Shown here piece after piece: positions 43,520-53,076 of a DNA stretch of 64,000 nucleotides (positions are counted from its first letter, which is position 1; each line of letters begins with the position of its first letter). The stretch is taken from positions 726,682 to 790,681 of the forward strand of contig NZ_FOIV01000001.1 of the NCBI RefSeq assembly GCF_900109055.1, written 5' to 3'. Position numbers and translations under genes: made by a program. The notes under the pieces were generated by a model that made no database searches, was not told the origin of the DNA, and saw only the letters and a list, made by a program, of their open reading frames with translations. Source of the DNA: Prevotella sp. khp7. GTDB taxonomy: Bacteria; Bacteroidota; Bacteroidia; Bacteroidales; Bacteroidaceae.

Positions 43520-46500
43520 ATGAATCATCAAATCAAAAGAGCCTCTATGGCTTTGCTTTTGTCTGTGTTCTGCTTCGTAGCTTACGCTCAGAAGTCAGTC
43601 ACGGGTACAGTGAAGGATGCTACAGGTGAGCCCATGATTGGTGTAAGTATTCTCGTAGACGGCACTACCATCGGCGCAGTGACCGACTTCGACGGTAACT
43701 TCACTATCAAGGACGTTCCTGAGAAGAGTGTCCTGAAGATCTCTTACATCGGTTACAAGGATCAGAAGATCGACGTGGCTGGTAAGAGCAGTATCAATGT
43801 AACCATGCAGGAAGACGCTGCAGCCCTCGATGAGATCGTGGTTGTGGGTTACGGTACGATGAAGAAGAAGGACCTGACGGGTTCGGTTTCAAGTGTGAAG
43901 ACCGAAGACCTGGCTAAGGTTGCCGGTGCCAATGCCCTGGCTGCCATGCAAGCTAAGGTTCCTGGCGTAGACCTTCAGCAGAGTAACGGCGGTCAGGCCG
44001 GTGAAGGCGTGAGCATGACGCTCCGTGGTAACCGTTCACTGCTGGCAGGTAACGGGCCATTGGTTATCGTCGACGGTGTGGAGTACGGCTCTACTCTTGA
44101 CATCCCCGCCAGCGACATCGAGTCGATGGACATCCTGAAGGATGCCGCCTCTACCGCTATCTACGGTACCAAGGGTGCCAACGGTGTTATCCTGATTACC
44201 ACCAAGCGCGGTTCTGCTGGCCGCACCAAGGTCAGCTTTAACGGCTATCTGTCGTTCAACAGTGCTACCGGTATCGTGAAGCCCATGTATGGCGACAAGG
44301 AGGTGCAGCGTCTCATCGACAAAAAGAACTACGAGGATGCTGCAGCTAACGGCTGGAACTTCACCAACTCGGCTACTGCTGCCGACGTGCTGACCTTCAA
44401 CCTCGAAGACGGTACACCGACACTTGACATCTACAACAACAAGAGCTATACCGACTGGCTCGACATGGTGCTCGACAGCAGTGTTTCGCAGAACTACGAG
44501 GTATCGGTTCAGGGTGGTAACGAGAAGACGAACTTCAACATCTCTCTGGCTGCCATGGACGACAAAGGTCTGCTGAAGGGCGATGAGTACAACCGCTACA
44601 CAGGTCGTGTGAACATCGACCACCAGATAAATAAGATCGTAAAGGTAGGTGCCAGCCTCTCTTATGCTTACAAGAGCAACGACAAGATGGCCGGCGGCGT
44701 ATTCAACCAGGCACAGAAGATGACCACCATCACCCACGCCTACCTCAACGACGGCAGCATCAACGCGACACCTAACCCCTGGTATGCCGCCCACTGTTCG
44801 CCGCTGCTCAACGACGATGGCGCCTACCAGCGTAACATCGAGAGCAGCCGCTTCTTCGGCAGCGCTTATCTGCAGCTGAACCCCATCAAGGGCATGACGC
44901 TGAAGTCGCAGTTCACCGCCGACCGCAGCACCTCTCGCGACGGTCAGTATCAGGACTATCACAGCCAGGTTCGTTATCAGAGCCCTACAACGACCTATAT
45001 CAGCAATGACCGCAGCACCGGAACGAAATATGTATGGCAGAACACCGCCAACTACAACAAGGAGATTGGCAAGCACGACTTCACCGTTCTGCTCGGTCAT
45101 GAGATGTCGCAGTATGTTTCGGAGACCAGCAGCATCAGCGGTGACGCTGGTTCTGAGAGCTATAAGAAGAGTGCTTTCTACGATGTGAGCAAAATTGGCA
45201 CTCCTACTGTTTCTACCAGCTACGTAAAGAGCTCTATGCTGTCATTCTTCGGACGTGTGAACTACTCGTTCGACGGTAAGTACCTGCTGCAGGCATCAGT
45301 ACGTGCCGATGGTAGCTCAGTACTCGCCGAGGGTCACAAATGGGGTTACTTCCCCTCTGTATCTGCCGGCTGGCGCCTCTCAGAGGAGAGCTTCATGGCA
45401 GGCACCAAGTCTTGGCTCGACAACCTGAAGTTCCGCGTATCATGGGGTCTCTCTGGTAACTCCGCCATCTCGGCCTATCAGACACTGGCAACCATCTCTT
45501 CTATCGTTCCCAACTCTACCGACAAGGCACCCATGACCATGGCTAACCCCGATCTGACATGGGAAAAGACCGCCGCTCTGGACTTCGGTCTCGACTTCGC
45601 CATCCTGAACGGTCGCGTTTATGGTAGCATCGACTACTACAACAGCAATACCTACGACCTGCTGTACTACAAGACCGCACCTCCCTCATCGGTATTCACC
45701 AGCACCATCTCTAACGTCGGTAAGACCAAGGGCAGCGGTATCGAGATTTCTCTAGGTGCCGTACCCGTTAAGACCAAGGACTTCACCTGGGACCTGACAG
45801 CATCAGCAACATTTGCCAAGGACGAGGTAAAGGAACTGGCCGACGGTATCGAGCAGTTTGTCGATGGTATCAACATCCTGAAGGTTGGCGAACCTGTATC
45901 AGCATACTATGCATACGACATGGACGGCTGCTGGGGTATCGGCGAGTTCGACCAGTATCTGGCTGCTCACCCCGGTTTCGAGAAGCCACAGGCTGACTAC
46001 GGCGATCCCGGTACACCGAAGGTTGTCGACACCAACGGCGACAACAAGATCGACGACGCCGACAAGATTGTCTACAACCGCTCACCGAAGGCTATTCTCG
46101 GTCTGGGAACCACCCTTACCTATAAGGATTTCTCACTGAGCATTCAGACCATGGCCCGTCTGGGTGGCTACCTGAGCTACAGCGGCTACGGTCTCTACCT
46201 CTACGACAACGCAAACTGGGGCGACCTGAGCTATTGGACTCCCGACAATCAGGGTGCCGACATACCTTCTCCTGGATGCGCAGGTGCTACACCAACCTTC
46301 TACAAGAGCGCCATCCAGATTCAGAAGGGCGACTACTTCAAGATCAAGGACATCACCCTGAGCTACAATCTGCCGAAGAATATCGTGAAGAAGGCATTCA
46401 TCAGTAATGCACGTATCTACTGTTCTCTGAAGAACTACTTCACCTTCAGTCACTTCGACAACTACGACCCTGAGCGTGGCGGTGCTGTAAACTTCCCGCT

Positions 46501-46540
46501 GATGAAGCAGGCTGTAGTAGGTCTTAACGTAACTTTCTAA
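43520..46540 (+). CDS. SusC/RagA-family TonB-dependent outer-membrane transporter
   Basis: The 1006-residue protein has a signal peptide (MALLLSVFCFVAYAQ), a carboxypeptidase-like domain (VTGTVKDATGEPMIGVSI, about 25-105), a plug domain (VVVGYGTMKKKDLTGSVSSV and LRGNRSLLAGNGPLVIVDGV, with the SusC-type DGVEYG) and a 22-strand barrel that ends in an aromatic residue (LNVTF). It imports oligosaccharides with its SusD partner. The susD gene follows by 7 bp. Context suggests pectin fragments. Confidence 0.95.
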   Translation: MNHQIKRASMALLLSVFCFVAYAQKSVTGTVKDATGEPMIGVSILVDGTTIGAVTDFDGNFTIKDVPEKSVLKISYIGYKDQKIDVAGKSSINVTMQEDAAALDEIVVVGYGTMKKKDLTGSVSSVKTEDLAKVAGANALAAMQAKVPGVDLQQSNGGQAGEGVSMTLRGNRSLLAGNGPLVIVDGVEYGSTLDIPASDIESMDILKDAASTAIYGTKGANGVILITTKRGSAGRTKVSFNGYLSFNSATGIVKPMYGDKEVQRLIDKKNYEDAAANGWNFTNSATAADVLTFNLEDGTPTLDIYNNKSYTDWLDMVLDSSVSQNYEVSVQGGNEKTNFNISLAAMDDKGLLKGDEYNRYTGRVNIDHQINKIVKVGASLSYAYKSNDKMAGGVFNQAQKMTTITHAYLNDGSINATPNPWYAAHCSPLLNDDGAYQRNIESSRFFGSAYLQLNPIKGMTLKSQFTADRSTSRDGQYQDYHSQVRYQSPTTTYISNDRSTGTKYVWQNTANYNKEIGKHDFTVLLGHEMSQYVSETSSISGDAGSESYKKSAFYDVSKIGTPTVSTSYVKSSMLSFFGRVNYSFDGKYLLQASVRADGSSVLAEGHKWGYFPSVSAGWRLSEESFMAGTKSWLDNLKFRVSWGLSGNSAISAYQTLATISSIVPNSTDKAPMTMANPDLTWEKTAALDFGLDFAILNGRVYGSIDYYNSNTYDLLYYKTAPPSSVFTSTISNVGKTKGSGIEISLGAVPVKTKDFTWDLTASATFAKDEVKELADGIEQFVDGINILKVGEPVSAYYAYDMDGCWGIGEFDQYLAAHPGFEKPQADYGDPGTPKVVDTNGDNKIDDADKIVYNRSPKAILGLGTTLTYKDFSLSIQTMARLGGYLSYSGYGLYLYDNANWGDLSYWTPDNQGADIPSPGCAGATPTFYKSAIQIQKGDYFKIKDITLSYNLPKNIVKKAFISNARIYCSLKNYFTFSHFDNYDPERGGAVNFPLMKQAVVGLNVTF

Positions 46541-46547
46541 TCTTATA

Positions 46548-48656
46548 ATGAATATCGATATGAAAAAGATATTAAGCATGTTATTTGCTGCCACAGCCAT
46601 TGGCTTCGGCGCAACCTCCTGCTCAGACTTCCTGGAGGAGGACAACAAGACTGGTGAGACTGCCGACCTGGCGTACAACACCATATCGGGTATCGACGGA
46701 CTGATTCAGTCAGCTTACACCTACACACACGGCTGGTGGGGTAAGGAACCGTCACTCGGACTGTCTGAGATGGGCAGCGACCTGTTCTATTTCGGTTACG
46801 ACAACAAGCAGAAGTCCATGCTGAAGTATGACATCTCTGCAGAGGCACTTGGCAGCAACGTGGCCGACAACCCCTGTCTCGACGAATACTGGGAGATGTT
46901 CTATGCCGGTGTCGACGTATGTAACAACGCCCTGAAGTATGTGCCCGAGTGCAGCGTGATTGACGACAACAAGAAGGCAGCCTACCTGGCTGATGCCTAC
47001 TTCCTCCGTGCGCTCTACTACTCACAGATGGTAGCTCTGTGGGGTCCGATTCCCTATAACTCAGAGCCAGTGAACAGCATCAACAACACACCTGTACGTG
47101 TGCCGGAGGCTGAGGTATATGCCAATATCCTCGCCGACCTGAAGCTCTCGATGGAGAACTATAAGAAGGCCAACGTCATGACTGCCAAGGCAGCCACCGG
47201 TACCGGTCGCGCCTACTACTATTCTGCCGAGGCGCTCTATGCCCGTGTAGCACTCTACGCTGCTTCATGGCTGGGACAGAGCCAGTACTACAACGAGGCC
47301 CTGACTGCCGCTACCGATGTTATCAACAACTCGGGTGCCAAGTTCTACAGCCGCTACAGCGACACCTGGAACATGAATAACGAGGAGGCTACCGTTAACA
47401 CAGAGAACCTCTTTGCCGTTCACTATTCAAACGACCTCTCAGCAGGTCGCGACAACTGCGTGCCCTATCGCTACTCTGGCGGTGGTACAGGTCAGTACAA
47501 CTCGCTCATCACCCGTACAGGCTATGGCCGTCAGGGTGGTAGCGCCACTCACCTGATGTTCCCTTCACTGTGGAACAACGGATGTGACGACATCGGTCCT
47601 AACGGACAGACAGACAAGTCGATCTTTTTCCGTATGGCTGCCGGTAAGACCACCATCAAGAGTAAGATGACAGGCGAGAACATTGAGTGCGGCAAATACT
47701 ACTCTCCCTACGGACGCGGATTCACCCGTTACCTGCCCTCACTCTACTTCTGGCAGCTGCTGGAGAGCGTGAAGGAGACCGACCAGCGCTACAACGGTAC
47801 ACTGCTTACCAGCTACCGCATTCCTTACGAGCTGTCGCAGAACGCTGCAAACTACCCAAAGATGGGTGAACAGGAGTTCAAGGACTACGAAGAGGCTTAC
47901 AAGGAAGACGGCAACTATTTCAACGGTGGTGGTATCGCCATCCTCTACAGCATCCTCGACGGTGACTCTGAGGAAGGTAAGGCCCTCCAGGCAGAGGCTA
48001 AGGACAAGTACCGTCTGCAGTTTGCATTCGGTGGCGACATCCCCGTCTATACCACTGGCGATCCTAAGACCGCTCTGCCCACCGAGGGTGGCAAGGCTGT
48101 TTCGGATGTATATGGCGACGCCCGCTACAAGAGTGAGAAGATCGAAGGCCGCCGTTCATACCCCTGCATCAAGAAGTACCTCGACGACCAGTACAATGCC
48201 AACTATCCCACTCACGACCTGAGCTATCGCGACATCATGGTGCTCCGTCTGGCAGAGATGTACCTCATCAAGGCTGAGGCCGAGCTCGCTACCGGCGGCA
48301 ACGCTCTGGCTACGATCAACGAGCTGCGCAAGGCCCGTGCCATCAGTGGCAAGGACAACACCATCAGCGGCACCGTCGACATCGAGACTATCCTGAAGGA
48401 GCGCGCCCTCGAGCTCTGCGGTGAGTACCAGCGCTGGTTCGACCTGAAGCGTACCCACACGCTCATCAGCCACGTGAAGGCTTACAACGCACAGGCTTCT
48501 GGCAACATCGACGTGAAGCACTACTACCGTCCTATTCCTCTCAACGAGCTGGAGGCTGTAACCAACCGTGCTTCAGTATCTGTTGCTCAGGATGCAAACG
48601 GCGTACTGCAATACACTTCTACAGCAGAAGGTATGTGGCAGAACCCAGGCTATTAA
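46548..48656 (+). CDS. SusD/RagB-family outer-membrane lipoprotein
   Basis: The 702-residue product has lipobox GATSC (Cys25; a start at the in-frame ATG 46560 would give Cys21). It has typical SusD helical repeats (EYWEMFYAGVDVCNNALKYV, AYFLRALYYSQMVALWGPIP) and the C-terminal ELCGEYQRWFDLKRT motif. It forms a lid over the SusC pore and binds the glycan at the cell surface. It is the second gene of the susCD pair and ends at a strong terminator. Confidence 0.95.
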   Translation: MNIDMKKILSMLFAATAIGFGATSCSDFLEEDNKTGETADLAYNTISGIDGLIQSAYTYTHGWWGKEPSLGLSEMGSDLFYFGYDNKQKSMLKYDISAEALGSNVADNPCLDEYWEMFYAGVDVCNNALKYVPECSVIDDNKKAAYLADAYFLRALYYSQMVALWGPIPYNSEPVNSINNTPVRVPEAEVYANILADLKLSMENYKKANVMTAKAATGTGRAYYYSAEALYARVALYAASWLGQSQYYNEALTAATDVINNSGAKFYSRYSDTWNMNNEEATVNTENLFAVHYSNDLSAGRDNCVPYRYSGGGTGQYNSLITRTGYGRQGGSATHLMFPSLWNNGCDDIGPNGQTDKSIFFRMAAGKTTIKSKMTGENIECGKYYSPYGRGFTRYLPSLYFWQLLESVKETDQRYNGTLLTSYRIPYELSQNAANYPKMGEQEFKDYEEAYKEDGNYFNGGGIAILYSILDGDSEEGKALQAEAKDKYRLQFAFGGDIPVYTTGDPKTALPTEGGKAVSDVYGDARYKSEKIEGRRSYPCIKKYLDDQYNANYPTHDLSYRDIMVLRLAEMYLIKAEAELATGGNALATINELRKARAISGKDNTISGTVDIETILKERALELCGEYQRWFDLKRTHTLISHVKAYNAQASGNIDVKHYYRPIPLNELEAVTNRASVSVAQDANGVLQYTSTAEGMWQNPGY

Positions 48657-48684
48657 TCCTACAGATTAAGATAAGCTGAATAAA

Positions 48685-48716
48685 AAAGGTGCGTTCCATT
48701 TCAGGGACGCACCTTT
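48685..48716 (+). terminator. Terminator after susD
   Basis: Stem AAAGGTGCGT (48685-48694) / ACGCACCTTT (48707-48716), preceded by A and followed by CTTTTCC. Confidence 0.85.
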
Positions 48717-48744
48717 CTTTTCCATGCCCTACTTCGGGCAATGA

Positions 48745-48905
48745 TATTTTTCCTCAGACACTCACTGTAAAGCTACGGTTCACAGCTGTGGATGTCGCCT
48801 ACATTCAAGAAGTCCTTGTAGGCAGGATATTCAGAACCGCTATAACCGCTGACCACCAGCACATGATATTCAGGTCTTTCAGCAGTTTATTGATTCTGCT
48901 ATGAC
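48745..48905 (-). pseudogene. Possible remnant of a coding sequence, about 35 residues open
   Basis: In the 48717-48933 spacer the minus strand has an open stretch AERPEYHVLVVSGYSGSEYP, then AYKDFLNVGDIHSCEP before a stop, about 37 codons with no start. It has protein-like composition but no recognisable family; it may be the tail of a decayed gene. Weak evidence. The spacer otherwise shows nothing. Confidence 0.25.
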
Positions 48906-48933
48906 GTTATTGTTATCGTCAGCACCAAGTTGA

Positions 48934-51516
48934 TTACCTGATGCTGACAACAATCTTCTTCTGGTCTCTGTCGTCGCTGGAGTTGCCAACCATGAGCTCA
49001 TACTTACCAGGAACGACCCGCATGGTGTTGGTCTTGACATCCCAACCCTCGAAGCAACTACGGGGCAGATCGATGGTGACATTCTTCGACTCTCCAGGCT
49101 TAAGAGACACCTGCTGATAGGCACGGAGCGTCTTCAGCGGACCTTCCTTGTCGGACAGATTGCGGATATAAACCTGAACAGTCTCAAGCCCCTCCTTGTC
49201 TCCCGTATTTCTCACGTTCACGCGCAGCTTCTGACTGTTATACGAGGGCTTACCTATCTCAAACCGCGTGTAGCTCAGTCCGAAGCCAAAGGGGAAGAGG
49301 GCCTCACCCTGATAATAGCGGTAAGTGCGGTTCTTCATCGTATAATCGAGGAAATCGGGCAGTTCGTCGGTATTCTTATAAAAGGTCACAGGCAGTTTGC
49401 CGCTGGGGTTATAGTCGCCATAGAGCACTTCTGCCAAAGCCGTTCCACCTTGTTCGCCGCCATACCATGCCTGGATAATGGCATCGCACGATTCGAGTTC
49501 GGGTGTGAGCGCCATTGCCGAGCCAGAGCAATTGACGAAGACAACCTTTTTCCCTGCCTGATGAAGCATGGCCAACGTCTCGCGCTGAGCCTTAGGCAGT
49601 TCGATACTGGTGCGGTCGCCTCCCTTGAAGCCTTCTTCGTTGACACGCATCTCCTCGCCTTCGAGTTTGGGCGAGATACCGCCAACAAAGACAACCGTCT
49701 CTGTGTCGCCAATCTGTGCCAGCAGTTCCTGATGGGTAGGTGCCACCTTATGCTGGATATCGAAGCCGAGGAACGCAAAACCGCCCTCCTGCACATAGTC
49801 TATCTGTACGCGGTAGTGCTGTCCTGCCTTTACCGCCATCTCCTTCTGAGCACCCTGGATGCGCTGACGCACCTGCCAGATGTTCACAAGTGTATCGCCA
49901 TTCACGATGAGGCGCACCTTGTCGTCGCCATTGATGCTGAAGATGACCGTCTCGTCTCTTGTGGGTATGAAGGTGGCATCCAGACGGGCAGAGAAATTCT
50001 CAAGGTTCACACCAGGCGCAAACACAGTGTTACCGCCATTGCTCAGCATGATGGGCGACGTGAAGTTAGCCGTGGCAGCTGGTGCTCCCTGCATCTCTGT
50101 ATTATTATAATAGGTGGCCTGCATGCCTTTACCACCAAGGGGTGATTTCAATTCGCCAAACCTGCTCTCAAAGACCTCATTACGAGTCAGTCCGCATCCA
50201 CTGATGAACTCGGCCTGTGGTGCCAGAGCCTGAATGCCTTCGAGGGCAGTAACGGTGCGAGTGGCGAAACCGGAGTAGTTGCCCCACTGCATCACACTGT
50301 CGACGGCATTAGCACCGAGCACAACAACCTTTGCGCTTTTCCGGAGAGGCAGCACGTTGTTTCTGTTCTGTAACAATACGATGCTCTTACGGGCCATATC
50401 GAGCGCCAGTTGCTTATGGGCATCACAAGCCACGACACTCTCAGGAATCTTCGTCCACGGGTTCAAGTCATCACTGTCGAGATCACCCAGTTCGATACGG
50501 GCAATCAGCAGGCGGCGCAGACTTCTGTCGAGATCGGCCTCCTTGATATCACCACGGCGCACGGCCTCGGGCAGATTCTTATATTCCGAACCGCACTCCA
50601 CATCAGTTCCAGCCAAGACGGCCTGAGCAGAGGCTTCTGCCTGATCCTTGGCCGTGTTATGCCATTTAGGCAGGAAATCCCGAATGGCACCACAGTCGCT
50701 CGTGATCAGTCCGTCGAAGCCCCATTCGTCGCGCAGGATCTGCTGTTCATAACGGGTCTGCGAACAGCAGGGCTGTCCGTCTATACGCTGATAGGCACAC
50801 ATCACCTCAGCCACCTTACCCTCCTGCACCAACGCCTTAAAGGCAGGAAGATAGGTCTCCCAGAGATCGCGCTCGGGCAGATTCTCCACATTGAACTCAT
50901 GGCGGTTCCACTCCGGACCACTATGTACGGCGAAATGCTTGGCACAGGCCAGCAGTTTGCGATACTTGCTGATACCGAGGTCCTCACCGTTATAGCCTAC
51001 CCCTTGCAGACCGCGCACCACAGCCAGTCCCATCTTCGATGTCAGATAAGGGTCTTCACCATAGGTCTCCTGTCCACGTCCCCAACGGGGATCACGGAAG
51101 ATATTGATATTCGGTGTCCAGAACGACAGGCTCTGATAGCGTTGGATGTCGCCGCTACGCTTAGCCTGTTGGGCTTTTACACGGGCCTCGTCGCTCACAG
51201 CCGTAAACACTTGGTGAAGCAGGGCGTCATCCCACGAAGCAGCCATACCCATTGTGATGGGGAAAACGGTGGCGAAGCCATTGCGGCCGATGCCATGGAG
51301 CGCCTCGTTCCACCATTGGAACTGCGGGATGCCCAGTCGTTCGATGGCGGGAGATGTGTCCATCATCAGACTGACTTTTTCGTCAAGGGTCAGTCTGCCT
51401 AACAGATCGTCGGCACGCTGGGAAGCAGTAAGACTTACATTCTGATAAGGAAGCATCTGGGCATGAAGGCCTGCCGCCAAACCAAGGCAGCACAGCAAGG
51501 AGAGTAGTTTGTTCAT
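48934..51516 (-). CDS. Exported glycoside hydrolase family 3 with PA14-like insertion
   Basis: The 860-residue enzyme has a signal peptide (LLSLLCCLGLAAGLHAQ). Residues about 25-330 form the GH3 barrel; the nucleophile aspartate is in GFDGLITSDCGAI. About 365-800 make up the alpha/beta second domain, interrupted at about 475-610 by a PA14-like insertion (MQATYYNNTEMQG, VIFSINGDDKVRLIVNGD). The C-terminus has the fibronectin-III-like domain (GLSYTRFEIG, GDKEGLETVQVYI). Such enzymes are usually beta-glucosidases or beta-xylosidases in the periplasm. Confidence 0.92.
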   Translation of the reverse strand: MNKLLSLLCCLGLAAGLHAQMLPYQNVSLTASQRADDLLGRLTLDEKVSLMMDTSPAIERLGIPQFQWWNEALHGIGRNGFATVFPITMGMAASWDDALLHQVFTAVSDEARVKAQQAKRSGDIQRYQSLSFWTPNINIFRDPRWGRGQETYGEDPYLTSKMGLAVVRGLQGVGYNGEDLGISKYRKLLACAKHFAVHSGPEWNRHEFNVENLPERDLWETYLPAFKALVQEGKVAEVMCAYQRIDGQPCCSQTRYEQQILRDEWGFDGLITSDCGAIRDFLPKWHNTAKDQAEASAQAVLAGTDVECGSEYKNLPEAVRRGDIKEADLDRSLRRLLIARIELGDLDSDDLNPWTKIPESVVACDAHKQLALDMARKSIVLLQNRNNVLPLRKSAKVVVLGANAVDSVMQWGNYSGFATRTVTALEGIQALAPQAEFISGCGLTRNEVFESRFGELKSPLGGKGMQATYYNNTEMQGAPAATANFTSPIMLSNGGNTVFAPGVNLENFSARLDATFIPTRDETVIFSINGDDKVRLIVNGDTLVNIWQVRQRIQGAQKEMAVKAGQHYRVQIDYVQEGGFAFLGFDIQHKVAPTHQELLAQIGDTETVVFVGGISPKLEGEEMRVNEEGFKGGDRTSIELPKAQRETLAMLHQAGKKVVFVNCSGSAMALTPELESCDAIIQAWYGGEQGGTALAEVLYGDYNPSGKLPVTFYKNTDELPDFLDYTMKNRTYRYYQGEALFPFGFGLSYTRFEIGKPSYNSQKLRVNVRNTGDKEGLETVQVYIRNLSDKEGPLKTLRAYQQVSLKPGESKNVTIDLPRSCFEGWDVKTNTMRVVPGKYELMVGNSSDDRDQKKIVVSIR

Positions 51517-51568
51517 ATTCGACTTTGTTTTGATAATCTTGAAATTCTTGTTTTTGTTATTTCTGCGA

Positions 51569-51598
51569 CAAAGTTACGAAAAGTCGAGAGCAAAACAA
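51569..51598 (-). promoter_or_regulatory. Promoter of the GH3 gene
   Basis: On the minus strand, TTG (complement of 51596-51598), a 19-nt spacer and TAACTTTG (complement of 51569-51576). On the other strand TATCTTTG at 51702-51709 is a -7 box for the phosphatase gene, with no clear TTG. Confidence 0.55.
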
Positions 51599-51732
51599 AG
51601 GAACTCGTTCCTTTTTTTGCCGAGACGGAGTAATTTCGCCATCTTTGATGGCAAAGTTACGAAAAAAAAAGAAGAAACATACCATATTCTATTTTTTTTC
51701 ATATCTTTGTGGTCAGAAACATCTAAGGACCA

Positions 51733-53076
51733 ATGAAACAAAAAAGACAATGGATACTGGCTGCCATCCTGACTTTATGGTGCAGCAGCGCAACAGAGAC
51801 TTGGGCTCAGTTGCAAAGAACAGAGGATTTTCATAGTCGCTACACGCTGACAGAAGCGGTGGTACTGAGTCGTCACAACATACGATCTCCACTGTCGGGG
51901 CCCGAATCGGCACTTGGCAGAATCACACCCCACGAATGGTTCGACTGGTCATCGGCACCAAGCGAACTGTCGCTACGAGGCGGCGTGCTGGAGACGATGA
52001 TGGGACAGTACTTCCGCAAATGGCTCGTGGACGAGGGATTGATGAAAGAGAACGAGACACCAGCCGAAGGGACCATACGTTTCTATGCCAACTCCATGCA
52101 GCGCACCATCGCCACAGCACAGTACTTCTCGTCGGGCATGCTGCCCGTGGCCAACATCGCCATCGAGCACCATTACGATGTGGGGACGATGGACCCTGTT
52201 TTTACACCACAATTGACTACCGTGAGCGATGACTATCGTGAGCGAGCACTACAACAGATTGCCGAGCTTTTCGGCAATGGCGAGATGGCAGGTATTGGAC
52301 AGAAGATGAGTGCCAGCTACGCGCTACTGGAGCAGGTGCTCGACATCAGTCGGAGTATGGCCTGCCAGCAGGGTGACACCTGCAACTTCAAGACCGACGA
52401 CACGGTAGTGAAACTGGAACTGAACAAAGAGCCTGGCATGACGGGCGGACTGAAGCTGGCGTGCTCGGCTGCCGACGCTTTAGTATTGCAATACTATGAA
52501 GAGCCCGACAAACAGAAGGCAGCCTTCGGAGAAAACCTGAATGAAGAAGACTGGAAGAAGCTGGCCTCTATTCTGAGCAGGTATGGCGAGGTATTGTTTA
52601 CCGCTCCCCTGATAGCCGTCAACGCGGCTCATCCGCTCTTACAGGAGATGCTGACCGAGCTGCAGACTGAGGGGCGCCACTTTACGTTTCTCTGCGGTCA
52701 CGACTCCAACATCGCCAGTGTGCTGGCTGCCTTAGGCGTGAGTGACTATGAGCTGAAAGGGGCCATAGAACAGAAGACACCCATAGGATGTAAACTCGTT
52801 GTGGAGAAATGGCTCGGAACCGACGGCAAGGAATATGCAGCCCTGAACCTCTGCTATCAGAGTGTAGACCAACTGCGGCAGCTTCAGTTGCTGACACTAG
52901 AGAACCCACCTGCTGTGTACAGTCTGCGACTGGAGGGACTAACCGCCAATGACGACGGACTCTATCTGCTGTCTGACCTGAAGAAACGACTTCAGGAGCG
53001 GATAGACGAATACGACTCGCTGACAACGGGCATAACCACTACACGCCAAGAAGTGGCATCGCCGATTAAAACCTGA
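51733..53076 (+). CDS. Exported histidine acid phosphatase (phytase/MINPP-like)
   Basis: The 447-residue product has a signal peptide (about 1-24) and the histidine-phosphatase signature RHNIRSPLSG near residue 45 with the catalytic histidine, and GHDSNIASVLA near 325 with the proton-donor HD. Family members remove phosphate from phytate, inositol phosphates or sugar phosphates. Its 3' end overlaps the convergent GH105 gene by 11 bp. It sits inside the pectin locus, but no pectin step requires a phosphatase, so its role is unclear. Confidence 0.88.
   Translation: MKQKRQWILAAILTLWCSSATETWAQLQRTEDFHSRYTLTEAVVLSRHNIRSPLSGPESALGRITPHEWFDWSSAPSELSLRGGVLETMMGQYFRKWLVDEGLMKENETPAEGTIRFYANSMQRTIATAQYFSSGMLPVANIAIEHHYDVGTMDPVFTPQLTTVSDDYRERALQQIAELFGNGEMAGIGQKMSASYALLEQVLDISRSMACQQGDTCNFKTDDTVVKLELNKEPGMTGGLKLACSAADALVLQYYEEPDKQKAAFGENLNEEDWKKLASILSRYGEVLFTAPLIAVNAAHPLLQEMLTELQTEGRHFTFLCGHDSNIASVLAALGVSDYELKGAIEQKTPIGCKLVVEKWLGTDGKEYAALNLCYQSVDQLRQLQLLTLENPPAVYSLRLEGLTANDDGLYLLSDLKKRLQERIDEYDSLTTGITTTRQEVASPIKT

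Noticed and set aside
44036..45100. A 354-codon open frame opposite to susC
   Set aside because: Antisense shadow of a certain gene; composition (Val/Gly-rich) is that of a reversed coding strand.
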